A DNA stretch of 64,000 nt from Ancylobacter mangrovi (GCF_024752355.1 NZ_JANTHZ010000002.1:558001-622000); one strand, 5' to 3'. Shown: positions 19,180 through 29,477, counted from the first letter of the stretch. The notes: generated by a model from the letters alone, not told the origin. Numbers and translations: made by a program.

Positions 19180-20010
19180 TCAGCCTTCGCCGATCCCCTC
19201 CCCGCCGCGCAGCACGCGCTCGGCCTGCGGCGTCGGCCGGCCCTGCGCGTCGGCGAGCACGAGGGCGGGCAGCAGCGCGGGCGGGGTGCGCCGGCCCTTG
19301 ACGGCGCCGACCAGCACCCGGATCGCCGGCGCGTCGGGGCGCGGATGCACGGGGCGGATCGTGATCGCGCCGGCGCGCCGGCCGAGCAGCTCCAGCAGGG
19401 TGGCGAGCGCCTCCGGCCGATGGATGAGCCGGAGCGAACCGCCCGGCTCCAGCAGCCGGTCAGCAGCGCGCAGCCAGATCTCGAGCTCGCCGTCCTCCGC
19501 GCTGTGGGCGCGGGCCCGCCCCGCGCTGGGCGAGCGGCGGTGGCGGGCGGGATCGTTGAAGGGCGGGTTCATCAGCACCAAATCGGCGCCGGCCGGCGCG
19601 GGCTCGGCCGGGCCAGCGGGGCGGGCGAGCAGGGCGACATCGGCCGCCACCACGCGCACCCGGCCGGCCATATCGGGCTGCTGGCGCGCCGCGTTGCGGG
19701 CGGCGAGTTCGGCGAGGGCCGGGTCGATCTCCACCAGCGTGATCCCGGCCTGCGGCAGGCGCAGCGCCACGGCGAGGCCCGCCGTGCCGACCCCGGCGCC
19801 GAGATCGACCGCGCGGCGCGCGCTCTCCGGCACGCTGGCGGCGAGCAGCACCGCGTCATGGCCGGCGCGGTGGCCGCGCGCGGGCTGCAGCAGGCGCAGC
19901 CGCCCGCCGATCAGCCCGTCATCGGTGATCGCTTCGCCCTGATCGTTCATCGCCCTTTCGTCCATGGCCCGATTGTCCTCGGCCCCTTCGTCCATCGCCG
20001 GCCCGCTCAC
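19180..20010 (-). CDS. tRNA1(Val) adenine-N6 methyltransferase-like protein (TrmN6 family)
   Basis: SAM-dependent N6-adenine methyltransferase. VDLGAGVGTAGLAVA binds SAM and NPPFND is the catalytic NPPF motif. The N-terminus after residue ~25 (GGRLRLLQPARGHRAGHDAVLLAAS) is typical of TrmN6 relatives. The start is probably GTG 20010, overlapping the preceding stop as GTGA; ATG 19995 is an alternative. The first 25 residues contain near-repeats of MDE(G/R)A. The tRNA target is inferred from the family; activity on another RNA cannot be excluded. Confidence 0.82.
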   Translation of the reverse strand: MSGPAMDEGAEDNRAMDERAMNDQGEAITDDGLIGGRLRLLQPARGHRAGHDAVLLAASVPESARRAVDLGAGVGTAGLAVALRLPQAGITLVEIDPALAELAARNAARQQPDMAGRVRVVAADVALLARPAGPAEPAPAGADLVLMNPPFNDPARHRRSPSAGRARAHSAEDGELEIWLRAADRLLEPGGSLRLIHRPEALATLLELLGRRAGAITIRPVHPRPDAPAIRVLVGAVKGRRTPPALLPALVLADAQGRPTPQAERVLRGGEGIGEG

Positions 20011-20231
20011 TCGCTGGCGAGCGCGGCGCCGAAGCCGGCCTCGCGCAGCAGGGCGCGGGCGCGCTCGACCATCTCGTCCTCCACCAGCAGGCGGCGCGGC
20101 AGCAGGCCGATCGAGCCTTCCATCACGCTCATGTGCTGGTCCAGCACGATGTGGCCGATGCGCGCGCTGTCGAGCAGCGCCCCGATCGCCGAGAGCAGGA
20201 CCACGTCATTGGTGCGAAGCAGTTCGTGCAT
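20007..20231 (-). CDS. DUF2007 domain protein
   Basis: 74 residues beginning MHELLRTNDVVLLSAIGALL and containing DQHMSVMEGSIGLLPRRLLV, the typical DUF2007 (putative signal-transducing, PII-like fold) pattern. It directly precedes and overlaps the methyltransferase gene by GTGA and is divergent from the polyprenyl diphosphate synthase gene, an arrangement I know from other Rhizobiales. Its biochemical role is unknown. Confidence 0.85.
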   Translation of the reverse strand: MHELLRTNDVVLLSAIGALLDSARIGHIVLDQHMSVMEGSIGLLPRRLLVEDEMVERARALLREAGFGAALASE

Positions 20232-20503
20232 GGCTCATCCTCGCGCCGGCGCGGCGGGGGGAACAGCGGCGCGCGCGGCAGGGGAAGCGGCCGCAACCCT
20301 TGGCATACAACGTATGTGCATGCGCCATCCGCCGGAAGTGGCATCCCCGACTACCTCTTTCGAGGGATTGCCGGGCACCGCGACCGGCGCCGGCGAGCGG
20401 TAAGGTGGGAAATTCATACTATTTTTCCGTTCTAATCCGCTCTTGCCGTACGTACCACCAGCTTCTTATGGTGCAGCGGCATTGTCAGATACGGAACCTG
20501 CAA

Positions 20504-21526
20504 GTGGCCGTTGTACTTCCCTTCGATCCCGCCGCGGACATCGCCGCCGAGCCGTCGCTCGAGGGTATCGTCTCCCTTGTCCGCTCCGACATGGATCGCG
20601 TCAACGCCCTGATCCTGTCGCGCACGGGCTCCGACGTGACCATGATCCCGGAGGTCGCGACCCATCTCATCTCCTCGGGCGGCAAGCGGCTGCGCCCGAT
20701 GCTCACCCTCGCGACCGCCGACCTGTCCGGCTACAGGGGCGAGGGCGACATCAAGCTCGCCGCCTCGGTCGAGTTCATGCACACGGCGACGCTGCTGCAT
20801 GACGACGTGGTGGACGACAGCGAGATGCGCCGCGGCAAGCTCGCCGCCCGCATGCTGTGGGGCAACGAGGCGAGCGTGCTGGTGGGCGACTTCCTGCTCG
20901 GCCAGGCGTTCCGCATGATGATCGAGGTCGGCTCGATGCAGGCGCTCGACATCCTCTCCTCCGCCGCGGTGGTGATCGCCGAGGGCGAGGTGGCCCAGCT
21001 CGCCGCAGCGAAGAACACCGCCACCAGCGAGGACGAGTACCTCGCCGTGATCCGTGGCAAGACCGCCGAGCTGTTCGCCGCCGCCTGCGAGGTCGGCCCG
21101 GTGCTCGGCAACCGGCCGAAGACCGAGCAGGCCGCCTGCCGCAGCTACGGCATGAATCTCGGCATCGCCTTCCAGCTCATCGACGACGCGCTCGACTATG
21201 GCGGCTCCGGCGCCAAGCTCGGCAAGAATGTCGGCGACGACTTCCGCGAGGGCAAGATCACGCTGCCGGTGCTGCTCGCCTTCCGGCGCGGCACCGAGGA
21301 GGAGCGCAGCTTCTGGCGGCGCTGCCTGGAGCAGGGCGAGGTCGGCGAGGGCGACCTCGAACACGCCATGGAGCTTCTCGCCGCGCACCAGTCGATCGCC
21401 GCCACGGTCGAGCGCGCGCGCCATTACGGCGCCATCGCCAAGGACGCGCTGGGGCTGTTCCCGGACGGGCCGGCCAAGCAGGCGCTGCTCGACACGGTGG
21501 AGTTCTGCATCTCGCGGGCGCGCTGA
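20504..21526 (+). CDS. ispB: polyprenyl diphosphate synthase (octaprenyl/decaprenyl type)
   Basis: Builds the long isoprenoid side chain of ubiquinone by adding isopentenyl units to an allylic diphosphate. The two Asp-rich motifs are present: DDVVDD at 100-105 and DDALD at 227-231; GGKRLRP binds the diphosphate. 340 residues. I favour GTG 20504 (protein begins MAVVLPFDP, as in relatives, with GGAA about 8 bases upstream); ATG 20468 would add 12 residues. Chain length cannot be decided from sequence alone, but ubiquinone-10 is usual in this group. Confidence 0.93.
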   Translation: MAVVLPFDPAADIAAEPSLEGIVSLVRSDMDRVNALILSRTGSDVTMIPEVATHLISSGGKRLRPMLTLATADLSGYRGEGDIKLAASVEFMHTATLLHDDVVDDSEMRRGKLAARMLWGNEASVLVGDFLLGQAFRMMIEVGSMQALDILSSAAVVIAEGEVAQLAAAKNTATSEDEYLAVIRGKTAELFAAACEVGPVLGNRPKTEQAACRSYGMNLGIAFQLIDDALDYGGSGAKLGKNVGDDFREGKITLPVLLAFRRGTEEERSFWRRCLEQGEVGEGDLEHAMELLAAHQSIAATVERARHYGAIAKDALGLFPDGPAKQALLDTVEFCISRAR

Positions 21527-21575
21527 GCGTCTGCGGAAGCGCGGATGGCGTTAAGGCGCGCCGGGCCGGAACGGC

Positions 21576-21899
21576 TCAGCCGCGCGGGCCGAACACGATG
21601 ATCGCCGCCCCGGCGAGGCAGACCGCCCCGCCGAGCAGGTCCCAGCGATCGGGGCGCAGCCCCTCCACCGTCCACAGCCAGACCAGCGAGGCGGCGACAT
21701 AGACCCCGCCATAGGCGGCGAAGGCGCGCCCGGCCGCGCTGGCGTCGACCTGGGTCAGCACGGCTGCGAAGGCGACGAGGCTGGCGAGGCCCGGCGCCAG
21801 CCAGAGCGCCGACGCCCCGCTGCGCAGCACCGCCCAGAAGGCGAAGCAGCCGGCGATCTCGAACAGCGCCGCGGCGAGGAACAAGAAGGCGGTGTGCAT
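21576..21899 (-). CDS. YnfA family (UPF0060) membrane protein
   Basis: 107 residues with four predicted membrane helices, typical of the YnfA/UPF0060 family and distantly like small multidrug resistance proteins. Diagnostic pieces are [43 protein letters not shown] and [10 protein letters not shown]. It starts 9 bases after the ispE stop, so it is probably co-transcribed. A role in drug export is proposed for some relatives but not shown here. Confidence 0.92.
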   Translation of the reverse strand: MHTAFLFLAAALFEIAGCFAFWAVLRSGASALWLAPGLASLVAFAAVLTQVDASAAGRAFAAYGGVYVAASLVWLWTVEGLRPDRWDLLGGAVCLAGAAIIVFGPRG

Positions 21900-21908
21900 C
21901 GCCGCGCC

Positions 21909-22814
21909 TCAGCCGAGCACGGTGGACTTCACCCACCAGCCGGGACGGCCGGCGGCGACCCGCCTCGCCGCGCGGGCGGCGGCGCGGCAATCGTCATAGA
22001 GCGCGAACATGGTCGCGCCCGAACCCGACATGCGCACCAGCCGCACCTCCTCGCTCGCCTGCAGCGCCGCCTCGACCTCGGCCAGCACCGGCGCCAGCCG
22101 GCGCGCGGGCTCTTCGAGGTCGTTCGGCTCGCCGCGCAGGAAGGCGAGCGCCTCGTCTCGCCCGGCAAAGGCGGCCGGCACCGCCGGCGCGGGCCGGTGC
22201 GCGCCGGGGGCGAGGCCGAGCGCGGCGAACACCGCGCCCGTCGCCACCGGGACGCGCGGATTGACCAGCACCATGCCGAAGCGCGGCAGGGCGAGCGGGG
22301 TGACGCGCTCCCCGCGCCCGGCCATCAGCGCGCCGACGCCGGCGAGGCAGACCGGCACGTCGGAGCCGGTGGCGAGCGCGGCGGCGGCGAGGCGCGGATC
22401 GTCGGGGGCAAGGACGTTGGCGCGCGCCAGCAGGCGCAGCGCCGCCGCCGCGTCCGCCGAGCCGCCGCCGATGCCCGCCGCCACCGGCAGGCGCTTGTCG
22501 AGCACGAAGCGGCCGGCGGTCAGCCCCGGCACGCGGGCGGCGAGCTCGCGCGCGGCGCGCAGCACCAGATTGTCGCCCTCGCCCGCCAGCGCCGCACCGC
22601 CCGGCCCGCGCAGCACCAGGGCGAGCTCCGGCCCGGGCTCGAGCTCCAGCCGGTCGCCGGTGCCAGCGAAACCGACGACGCTCGCCAACTCGTGATAGCC
22701 GTCGGCGCGCCGGCCGACCACCCGCAGCGTCAGGTTCACCTTGGCGGGCGCGCGCTCGCGCAGCCCGGCGGCGGCGGGGGGCGGGGGGAGGCGGGATTGG
22801 GCGGGACCGGACAT
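21909..22814 (-). CDS. ispE: 4-diphosphocytidyl-2-C-methyl-D-erythritol kinase
   Basis: GHMP kinase of the MEP isoprenoid pathway. 301 residues from ATG 22814. The substrate-binding PAKVNLTLRV is near the N-terminus; the ATP-binding glycine loop is LPVAAGIGGGSADAAAALR, and the C-terminal GHMP motif is VRMSGSGATMFALY. The frame stays open upstream to 22970, but the extra part is not kinase-like. The gene is divergent from the rimP-nusA operon. Confidence 0.95.
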   Translation of the reverse strand: MSGPAQSRLPPPPAAAGLRERAPAKVNLTLRVVGRRADGYHELASVVGFAGTGDRLELEPGPELALVLRGPGGAALAGEGDNLVLRAARELAARVPGLTAGRFVLDKRLPVAAGIGGGSADAAAALRLLARANVLAPDDPRLAAAALATGSDVPVCLAGVGALMAGRGERVTPLALPRFGMVLVNPRVPVATGAVFAALGLAPGAHRPAPAVPAAFAGRDEALAFLRGEPNDLEEPARRLAPVLAEVEAALQASEEVRLVRMSGSGATMFALYDDCRAAARAARRVAAGRPGWWVKSTVLG

Positions 22815-22961
22815 GGTGCGCTTATGCGCCGGTGGCCGGCGACCGGCAAGCCGGCGGAGGGTGCCGGAAAGGGCGCGGATGAGGGACCTTCGGGTTTCAG
22901 TGCCCCGGACCGCTAACCCTCTCCTCGCCGACGCTCCTGTGGCGGCGCGGCGAGGGCGAGC

Positions 22962-22991
22962 TTGCACCACGGGGCGGTTTGCCTGTATAAG
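22962..22991 (+). promoter_or_regulatory. sigma70-type promoter of the rimP-nusA-infB operon
   Basis: TTGCAC (22962-22967) and TATAAG (22986-22991) are 18 bases apart, with TG directly before the -10. It is the best housekeeping promoter match upstream of rimP. Transcription would start near 22998, giving a leader of about 100 bases that contains the hairpin-plus-T-run listed next. Confidence 0.6.
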
Positions 22992-23033
22992 CCTTGGTCA
23001 TCCAAATATCTCTAGCGACTGAACGGTCGGTTG

Positions 23034-23067
23034 AGAGTGGGTTCCGCCGCCGGGACCCGCTCTTTTT
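23034..23067 (+). terminator. intrinsic terminator/attenuator in the rimP leader
   Basis: A 12-bp stem (23034-23045 with 23052-23063, including two G-U pairs) with a 6-base loop is followed at once by a run of five T (23063-23067). There is no plus-strand gene upstream to terminate. The hairpin lies between the rimP promoter and the rimP start 35 bases later, so it fits an attenuator. GAACGG (23021-23026) and CCGTTC (23079-23084) could pair across it. Confidence 0.65.
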
Positions 23068-23101
23068 GCATTGCGCACCCGTTCGGTCCGGACGAGGACG
23101 A

Positions 23102-23926
23102 ATGAGCGAACAGCAGACCCACCCCGCGCAGACCGGCCTCCCGGCGGAGGACGGCGCCCCGCGTCTCGACGAACCGCGGCTGGTGACCGAATCCGGACCC
23201 GCCGCGCGCGTCGCCGCGATCGTGGCGCCGGTGCTGCAGGGGCTCGGCTTCCGGCTGGTGCGGGTGCGGATCTCGGGCGGCGAGTACCTCACGCTGCAGA
23301 TCATGGCCGAGCGGCCCGACGGCAGCTTCGGCATCGAGGAATGCGAGGCGGCGAGCCGCGCCATCTCGCCGGTGCTCGACGTTGAGGACCCGATCTCGGG
23401 CACCTACAACCTCGAAATGTCGTCGCCGGGCATCGACCGGCCGCTGGTGCGGATCTCCGATTTCGAGCGCTGGTCCGGCCATGACGTGAAGGTCGAGATG
23501 GCGGTGCCGGTCGAGGGGCGCAAGCGCTTCCGCGGCATCCTGCTCGGCGCCGAGAACGGCGAGGCACTGATCCGCCTGCGCGACGTGCCCGCCGACACGC
23601 CGGACACGGCCCGCCTGCCGATCGCCGACATCGGCGACGCGCGGCTCGTCATGACCGACGCGCTGATCCGCGAGGCGCTGCGGCGCGACAAGGCGCTGCG
23701 CGAGGGCGCGGGGATCGACGAGGACGACATCGACACCGCCGACCTCGGCGACACGCCGGGCGAGGACGAGGACGGGAGCGAAGGCGAGGGCGACGACGTC
23801 GCCGTGCGCATCCTGCCGCCGAAGAAGATGCCGGTTCGCGGCAAGCCGAAGGCCAAGGCGATGCTGAAGCCCAAGGGTGCCGCCAAGCCGGGCAAGAAAT
23901 CCAACGCCAAACGCAAATCCCTGTGA
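23102..23926 (+). CDS. rimP: ribosome maturation factor RimP
   Basis: Needed for assembly of the 30S subunit. ATG 23102 is preceded by GAGGA. 274 residues, longer than the usual 150-200. The N-domain ([38 protein letters not shown]) and [14 protein letters not shown] are classic RimP, followed by an SH3-like domain (~118-185). The extra C-terminus is an acidic stretch ([12 protein letters not shown]) and then a Lys/Pro/Ala-rich basic tail, probably disordered. First gene of the nusA-infB operon. Confidence 0.95.
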   Translation: MSEQQTHPAQTGLPAEDGAPRLDEPRLVTESGPAARVAAIVAPVLQGLGFRLVRVRISGGEYLTLQIMAERPDGSFGIEECEAASRAISPVLDVEDPISGTYNLEMSSPGIDRPLVRISDFERWSGHDVKVEMAVPVEGRKRFRGILLGAENGEALIRLRDVPADTPDTARLPIADIGDARLVMTDALIREALRRDKALREGAGIDEDDIDTADLGDTPGEDEDGSEGEGDDVAVRILPPKKMPVRGKPKAKAMLKPKGAAKPGKKSNAKRKSL

Positions 23927-23954
23927 ACGGGTCCACTGCGAAGGAGATGCACTG

Positions 23955-25565
23955 ATGGCCGTGGTCAGCGCCAACCGGCTCGAACTCTTGCAGATCGCCG
24001 ATGCGGTCGCGCGGGAGAAATCGATCGACCGGGGCATCGTCATCGCCGCCATGGAGGACGCGATCGCCAAGGCGGCGCGCTCGCGCTATGGCGCCGAGAC
24101 TGACATCCATGCCGAGATCAACGCGCGCACCGGCGAGCTTCGCCTCGCGCGGCATCTGCTGGTGGTCGACCAGGTCGAGAACCCGGCCACCGAGATCGAC
24201 ATCACCGGCGCGCGCCGGCTGAACCCGGCGGCGCAGGTGGGCGATTCGATCGCCGACACGCTGCCCCCGTTCGATTTCGGCCGCATCGCCGCCCAGTCGG
24301 CCAAGCAGGTGATCGTGCAGAAAGTGCGCGAGGCCGAGCGCGACCGGCAGTATGACGAGTACAAGGATCGCATCGGCGAGATCATCAACGGCGCGGTCAA
24401 GCGCGTCGAATACGGCAACGTGGTGGTCGATCTCGGCCGGGGCGAGGCCTCGCTGCGCCGCGACGAGTTGCTGCCGCGCGAGGTGTTCAAGGTCGGCGAC
24501 CGCATCCGCGCCTATGTCTACGACGTGCGCCGCGAGCCGCGCGGGCCGCAGATCTTCCTCTCGCGCACCCATCCCCAGTTCATGGCGAAGCTGTTCGCGC
24601 AGGAAGTGCCGGAGATCTATGACGGCATCGTCGAGATCAAGGCGGTCGCCCGCGACCCCGGCTCGCGCGCCAAGATCGCCGTCACCTCGCGCGATTCCTC
24701 GGTCGACCCGGTCGGCGCGTGCGTGGGCATGCGCGGCTCGCGCGTGCAGGCGGTGGTGAACGAGCTGCAGGGCGAGAAGATCGACATCATTCCGTGGTCG
24801 CCGGACTTCGCGACCTTCATCGTCAACGCGCTCGCCCCGGCCGAAGTGGTCAAGGTGGTGCTCGACGAGGACCGCGAGCGTATTGAAGTCGTGGTCCCGG
24901 ATGCCCAACTAAGCCTGGCGATCGGGCGGCGCGGCCAGAATGTGCGTCTCGCCTCCCAGCTCACCGGCTGGGACATCGACATCCTCACCGAGGCCGAGGA
25001 GAGCGAGCGGCGCCAGAAGGAATTCGCCGAGCGCTCCAAGATGTTCGCCGAGGCGCTCGACCTCGACGAGATGATGGGCCAGCTCCTCGCCTCCGAGGGC
25101 TTCGCGACGCTGGAAGAACTGGCCTATGTGCCGCTGTCCGAGCTCGCGAGCATCGAGGGCTTCGACGAGGACACGGCGCAGGAGCTGCAGAACCGCGCGC
25201 TGGGCCACCTGGCCCAGGTCGAGGCCGACCTCGACGCGCGCCGCCGCGAGCTCGGCGTCGAGGACGATGTGCGCGAGGTGCCCGGCGTGACGTCGGCCAT
25301 GCTGGTGGCGTTCGGCGAGAACGACATCAAGTCGGTCGAGGACCTCGCCGGCTGCGCCACCGACGACCTGATCGGCTGGACCGAGCGCAAGGACGGCGAA
25401 GTGGTGCGCACGCCCGGCGCGCTGGAGGGGTTCAACCTCTCCCGCGAGGAGGCCGAGGCCATGATCATGCAGGCCCGCGTCAAGGCCGGCTGGATCGACG
25501 CTGCCGAACTGGCGGCGGACGAGACGGAGGGCGAGGCCGAGGCCGAAGGCGAAAGCCAGAGCTGA
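23955..25565 (+). CDS. nusA: transcription termination/antitermination factor NusA
   Basis: Binds RNA polymerase and nascent RNA, controlling pausing, termination and rRNA antitermination. ATG 23955 has AAGGAG 8 bases upstream. 536 residues: N-domain 1-~130, S1 (~135-200, with [21 protein letters not shown]), KH1 and KH2 (~210-345, [21 protein letters not shown] and [18 protein letters not shown]). Two C-terminal acidic helix-hairpin repeats follow (~365-500). It may act on the attenuator at the head of its own operon. Confidence 0.98.
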   Translation: MAVVSANRLELLQIADAVAREKSIDRGIVIAAMEDAIAKAARSRYGAETDIHAEINARTGELRLARHLLVVDQVENPATEIDITGARRLNPAAQVGDSIADTLPPFDFGRIAAQSAKQVIVQKVREAERDRQYDEYKDRIGEIINGAVKRVEYGNVVVDLGRGEASLRRDELLPREVFKVGDRIRAYVYDVRREPRGPQIFLSRTHPQFMAKLFAQEVPEIYDGIVEIKAVARDPGSRAKIAVTSRDSSVDPVGACVGMRGSRVQAVVNELQGEKIDIIPWSPDFATFIVNALAPAEVVKVVLDEDRERIEVVVPDAQLSLAIGRRGQNVRLASQLTGWDIDILTEAEESERRQKEFAERSKMFAEALDLDEMMGQLLASEGFATLEELAYVPLSELASIEGFDEDTAQELQNRALGHLAQVEADLDARRRELGVEDDVREVPGVTSAMLVAFGENDIKSVEDLAGCATDDLIGWTERKDGEVVRTPGALEGFNLSREEAEAMIMQARVKAGWIDAAELAADETEGEAEAEGESQS

Positions 25566-25614
25566 GGCGTCCGGCACGTACGGACGGCCCCGCGGCCGCC
25601 GGAGCGGATGATAG

Positions 25615-25759
25615 GATCGGGCGGCCGCGTGGCCGCCCGAAGCTGACTGCAGGAACGGGCGGCCTTACGGCCGCAAGAGTGACGTAAGAACGGGTGGCCT
25701 CACGGCCGCAGAATGGGACGTAAGAACGGGCGGCCTGATGGCCGCCCGGGGCGGACAGG
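25615..25759 (+). repeat. tandem array of four ~36-base hairpin units between nusA and ylxR
   Basis: The unit G(A/T)(A/T)CGGGCGGCC-nnnn-GGCCGC plus a ~14-base spacer recurs with starts near 25615, 25653, 25688 and 25724 (periods 38, 35, 36). The first and last copies form perfect 9-bp stems with 4-base loops; the middle two are slightly degenerate. GACGTAAGAACGGG is repeated exactly in the spacers leading into copies 3 and 4. There is no long unique spacer, so it is not CRISPR-like. Probable mRNA-level structure affecting processing or stability. Confidence 0.75.
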
Positions 25760-25772
25760 AAACGGGAACCGG

Positions 25773-26546
25773 GTGAAGGTGCGGGACGAGGCGGGGCCGA
25801 CGGGCATGGCGAACGACGCGGCGGCGGGCGAGACCGCGGTCGCGGCCGGCGTCGCGTGCTCCGCGCCGGAGGCCGCTGCCGACCGCCCGGCCGGGGACGC
25901 CGCCTCGCCCGAGGACGAGACCGATGCCGGGCCGGCCTCGGTGCGGCGCGTGCCGGAGAGGCAGTGCATCGCCAGCCGCACGGTTCGCCCGGTGGCCGAG
26001 ATGCTGCGCTTCGTGGTGGCGCCCGACGGACGGGTGGTGCCGGACATCGCCGGCCGCCTGCCCGGGCGCGGCGCCTGGGTCGGCGCCAGCCGCGGCGCGC
26101 TCGCCGAGGCCCTGAAGCGCAAGGCCTTCGGCCGCGCCTTCAAGGGCAAGGGGCGCACCGACCCGGCGCTGCCGGAGCTGGTGGAACAGCTCCTGGAGAA
26201 GGATGCGCTCGCCGCCCTCGGCCTCGCCAACAAGGCGGGGCAGGTGGTGACGGGCTTCATGAAGGTCGTCGAGGCTCTCGACACCGAACGCAAGGGCGCC
26301 CCCGTCCACGTGCTCGTGCATTCGCGCGAGGCCGGGGCGGACGGCGTCGCCAAGATCGACGCGCGGGCCCGAAAGGCGCTTGCGCTGACCGGGCGGGAGA
26401 TCGCCCGGATCGACAGCCTGCCGGGCGTGCAATTGGACTTGGCGCTCGGGCGGGCAAATGTGGTACATGCTGCGCTGCTCGCGCATCCGACGAGCGCGGG
26501 GTTTCTCGCGCGTGTGAGAAGGCTCGAAGGCTGGCGCGCTCCTTGA
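25773..26546 (+). CDS. ylxR: YlxR-type RNA-binding protein with a C-terminal L7Ae-like domain
   Basis: Small RNA-binding protein always found between nusA and infB. From GTG 25773 (AGGA 12 bases upstream) it has 257 residues. After a ~60-residue disordered Ala/Glu-rich N-terminus comes the DUF448/YlxR domain ([26 protein letters not shown]), then an L7Ae/L30e-like fold ([20 protein letters not shown] and [12 protein letters not shown]). In Bacillus, YlxR binds RNase P; here the role is inferred. ATG 25713 or 25806 are alternative starts; the former would place part of the hairpin array inside the gene. Confidence 0.85.
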   Translation: MKVRDEAGPTGMANDAAAGETAVAAGVACSAPEAAADRPAGDAASPEDETDAGPASVRRVPERQCIASRTVRPVAEMLRFVVAPDGRVVPDIAGRLPGRGAWVGASRGALAEALKRKAFGRAFKGKGRTDPALPELVEQLLEKDALAALGLANKAGQVVTGFMKVVEALDTERKGAPVHVLVHSREAGADGVAKIDARARKALALTGREIARIDSLPGVQLDLALGRANVVHAALLAHPTSAGFLARVRRLEGWRAP

Positions 26547-26610
26547 GCAGGCTGGCGGACGGATATACGCATCCCGATACGATGTCGGGATGCCGAGGAA
26601 CGGATACCGA

Positions 26611-29331
26611 ATGACCGATACGAAGAACCCGGGCGAGAAGACGATGGGCGCTGGCCAAGGTGGTCAGGGGGGCAAGACCCTCACGCTCAAGCGACCTGTC
26701 GAGCAGGGCGTCGTCCGCCAGAGCTTCAGCCATGGGCGGTCCAAGTCCGTCGTGGTGGAGAAGGTGAAGCGCCGCGTGGTCGGCCCGGGCGACAAGCCCG
26801 AGGCGCACGCCGCACCTTCCTCCGCGCCGGCATCCGCCCAGCCTGCAGCGCCCGCCCCCCGTCCCGCGAGCGGCCCGTCGGGCCGTCCGCTGCGCACGCA
26901 GCCATCCCCGCACGCCAACCTGTCCTCGCCGCGTCCGGCGCCGCAGGGCCCGCGCCCGGGCGGCGTGGTGCTGCGCTCGCTGACCGAGGAAGAGGCCCGC
27001 GCCCGCACCGCCGCCCTGCAGGATGCCCGCATCCGCGAGGCCGAGGAGCGCAAGCGCGCCGAGGAAGAGGCCCGCCGCCGCGCCGAGCGCGAGGCGCGCG
27101 AGAAGGTCGAGCGCGAGGCCGCCGAGGCCCGCAAGCGCGAGGAAGACGCCCGCCGCGCCTTCGACGAGGAAGCCAAGCGCAAGTCCGAGCAGGAGGCGCG
27201 CAAGCGCTTCGGCGAGGATGCCGCCGCGGCCGCCGCGTCGTCGGGCGCTGCCGCGCGTCCCGCGAATGCCGGCGCGGCCCCGGCCGCGACCACCGTCGGT
27301 GCGCCGCGCGTCGCCACGCCGCGTGGTCCGATGGACGCGGAAGAGGAAGAGCGTCGTCCCGCCCGCCGCGGTCCGGGCGGTGCGCCCGCGCGTCCCGCGA
27401 CTCCGCCGCAGAAGCCGACCCGCCCCGCCGGCGGCGAGAAGAACCGCGGCCGCCTCACGCTTGTGACCGCCCAGTCCGGCGAGGAGGAGCGCCAGCGTTC
27501 GGTGGCCTCGTTCCGCCGCCGCACCCAGCGCATGAGCGGCCATCGCCAGGTTGAGGCCAAGGAAAAGATCTCCCGCGAGGTCGTGGTCCCGGAGACTATC
27601 TCCATCCAGGAGCTGGCCAACCGCATGGCCGAGCGCGCGGTCGACGTGATCCGCCTGCTGATGAAGCAGGGCCAGATGGTGAAGATCACCGACGTGATCG
27701 ACGCCGACACCGCCCAGCTCATCGCCGAGGAACTCGGCCACACCGTGCGCCGTGTCGCCGAATCCGACGTCGAGGAAGGCCTGTTCGACACGCCGGACGC
27801 GCCCGAGGAGATGGAGCCGCGTCCGCCGGTCGTCACCATCATGGGCCATGTCGACCACGGCAAGACCTCGCTGCTCGACGCGCTGCGCTCGGCCAACGTG
27901 GTCTCCGGCGAGGCCGGCGGCATCACCCAGCATATCGGCGCCTATCAGGTGACCTCGCCGCTCGGCGGCAAGATCACCTTCATCGACACGCCCGGCCACG
28001 CCGCGTTCACCGCCATGCGCGCCCGCGGCGCCAAGGTGACGGACATCGTGGTGCTGGTGGTGGCCGCCGACGACGGCGTGATGCCCCAGACCATCGAGGC
28101 CATCAATCACGCGCGCGCCGCCAAGGTGCCGCTGATCGTGGCGATCAACAAGATCGACAAGCCCGACGCGAAGCCCGAGCGGGTGCGCAGCGAGCTGCTG
28201 CAGTACGAGGTGCAGGTCGAGAGCATGGGCGGCGAGACGCTCGAGGTGGAGGTGTCGGCCAAGGCCCACACCAATCTCGACAAGCTGCTCGAGCTCATCA
28301 GCCTGCAGGCCGAGTTGCTCGACCTCAAGGCCAACCCCGACCGCGCCGCCGAGGGCACCGTGATCGAGGCCAAGCTCGACCGCGGCCGCGGCCCGGTGGC
28401 CACCGTGCTGGTGGAACGCGGGACGCTGCATGTCGGCGACATCGTAGTGGCCGGCGCCGAGATGGGCCGCGTGCGCGCGCTCATTTCCGACAAGGGCAGC
28501 CAGCTCGGCTCCGCCGAGCCGTCCATGCCGGTCGAGGTGCTCGGCTTCAACGGCACGCCGGAGGCGGGCGACCGCCTCGCGGTGGTCGACAACGAAGCCC
28601 GCGCCCGCGAGATCACCGACTACCGCAAGAACCAGAAGCGCGAGAAGGCGGCTGCCCGCTCCGCCACGGTGCGCGGTTCGCTCGAGCAAATGATGAGCCA
28701 AGCCAAGACGGCCGGGCGGAAGGAATTCCCGCTCATCATCAAGGGCGACGTGTCCGGCTCGGTCGAGGCCATCATCGCCTCGCTGGAAAAGCTCGGCACC
28801 GACGAGGTGCAGGCCCGCATCATCCATTCCGGCGCGGGCGGCGTGAACGAGAGCGACGTGACGCTGGCCGAGACGGCCGGTGCCGCGATCATCGCCTTCA
28901 ACGTGCGCGCCAACAAGGAAGCCCGCGAGGCGGCCGAGCGTGCCGGCATCGAGATCCGCTACTACAACATCATCTACGACCTGGTGGATGACGTGAAGGC
29001 GGCGATGGGCGGCCTGCTGGCGCCGGTCAACCGCGAGACCATGCTCGGCAACGCGCAGATCAAGGAGATCTTCAACGTCTCCAAGGTCGGCAAGGTCGCC
29101 GGCTGCATCGTCACCGACGGCACGGTGGAGCGCGGCCAGCATGTCCGCCTGATCCGCGACAACGTCGTCATCCACGAGGGCAAGCTCGCCACGCTCAACC
29201 GCTTCAAGGACGCGGTCAACGTGGTGCAGGCGGGCCAGGAATGCGGCATGTCGTTCGAGAACTACCAGGACATGCGCGCCGGCGACGTCATCGAGTGCTA
29301 CCGCGTCGAGGTCGTGCAGCGCACGCTCTGA
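26611..29331 (+). CDS. infB: translation initiation factor IF-2
   Basis: GTPase that brings fMet-tRNA to the 30S subunit and promotes subunit joining. From ATG 26611, 906 residues. The N-terminal ~330 are a Lys/Glu/Ala/Arg-rich coiled coil (repeated [12 protein letters not shown] units) with the IF2 N motif [18 protein letters not shown]-domain: GHVDHGKT at 412-419, DTPGH at 459-463, NKID at 513-516. Domains II-IV follow; the fMet-tRNA-binding end has [16 protein letters not shown] and [18 protein letters not shown]. An ATG at 26590 is an alternative start. A very long antisense frame opposite is a composition artefact. Confidence 0.97.
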   Translation: MTDTKNPGEKTMGAGQGGQGGKTLTLKRPVEQGVVRQSFSHGRSKSVVVEKVKRRVVGPGDKPEAHAAPSSAPASAQPAAPAPRPASGPSGRPLRTQPSPHANLSSPRPAPQGPRPGGVVLRSLTEEEARARTAALQDARIREAEERKRAEEEARRRAEREAREKVEREAAEARKREEDARRAFDEEAKRKSEQEARKRFGEDAAAAAASSGAAARPANAGAAPAATTVGAPRVATPRGPMDAEEEERRPARRGPGGAPARPATPPQKPTRPAGGEKNRGRLTLVTAQSGEEERQRSVASFRRRTQRMSGHRQVEAKEKISREVVVPETISIQELANRMAERAVDVIRLLMKQGQMVKITDVIDADTAQLIAEELGHTVRRVAESDVEEGLFDTPDAPEEMEPRPPVVTIMGHVDHGKTSLLDALRSANVVSGEAGGITQHIGAYQVTSPLGGKITFIDTPGHAAFTAMRARGAKVTDIVVLVVAADDGVMPQTIEAINHARAAKVPLIVAINKIDKPDAKPERVRSELLQYEVQVESMGGETLEVEVSAKAHTNLDKLLELISLQAELLDLKANPDRAAEGTVIEAKLDRGRGPVATVLVERGTLHVGDIVVAGAEMGRVRALISDKGSQLGSAEPSMPVEVLGFNGTPEAGDRLAVVDNEARAREITDYRKNQKREKAAARSATVRGSLEQMMSQAKTAGRKEFPLIIKGDVSGSVEAIIASLEKLGTDEVQARIIHSGAGGVNESDVTLAETAGAAIIAFNVRANKEAREAAERAGIEIRYYNIIYDLVDDVKAAMGGLLAPVNRETMLGNAQIKEIFNVSKVGKVAGCIVTDGTVERGQHVRLIRDNVVIHEGKLATLNRFKDAVNVVQAGQECGMSFENYQDMRAGDVIECYRVEVVQRTL

Positions 29332-29339
29332 CGTCTTTG

Positions 29340-29363
29340 ACGCTCCCCGCACGCGGGGAGCGT
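29340..29363 (+). terminator. GC-rich hairpin just after infB
   Basis: A perfect 10-bp stem (29340-29349 with 29354-29363, arm ACGCTCCCCG) and a CACG loop begin 8 bases after the infB stop. Only TT follows, so it is a weak intrinsic terminator; since rbfA and truB follow on the same strand, it more likely dampens or processes the transcript. Confidence 0.45.
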
Positions 29364-29477
29364 TCGCGCCCTGTGCGCGCATATCCGCGGGGGTGAGCGG
29401 TCCAAGCCCGTTCGCTCCGGTCGAAGGCGGTCCCGCGATTGCGCTGCGGCGGCGGGGACCATGAAGGTTTGTGCATT

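Noticed and set aside
25615..25759. Tandem repeats read as a possible CRISPR array
   Set aside because: Units are contiguous with only ~14-base, partly repeated spacers; no unique spacers of 25-40 bases and no cas genes nearby.
26257..29382. A 1041-codon open frame on the minus strand opposite infB
   Set aside because: High GC at third codon positions keeps the antisense frame open; the product is a low-complexity His/Ala/Leu/Gly/Asp string without motifs, while the plus strand encodes a textbook IF-2.
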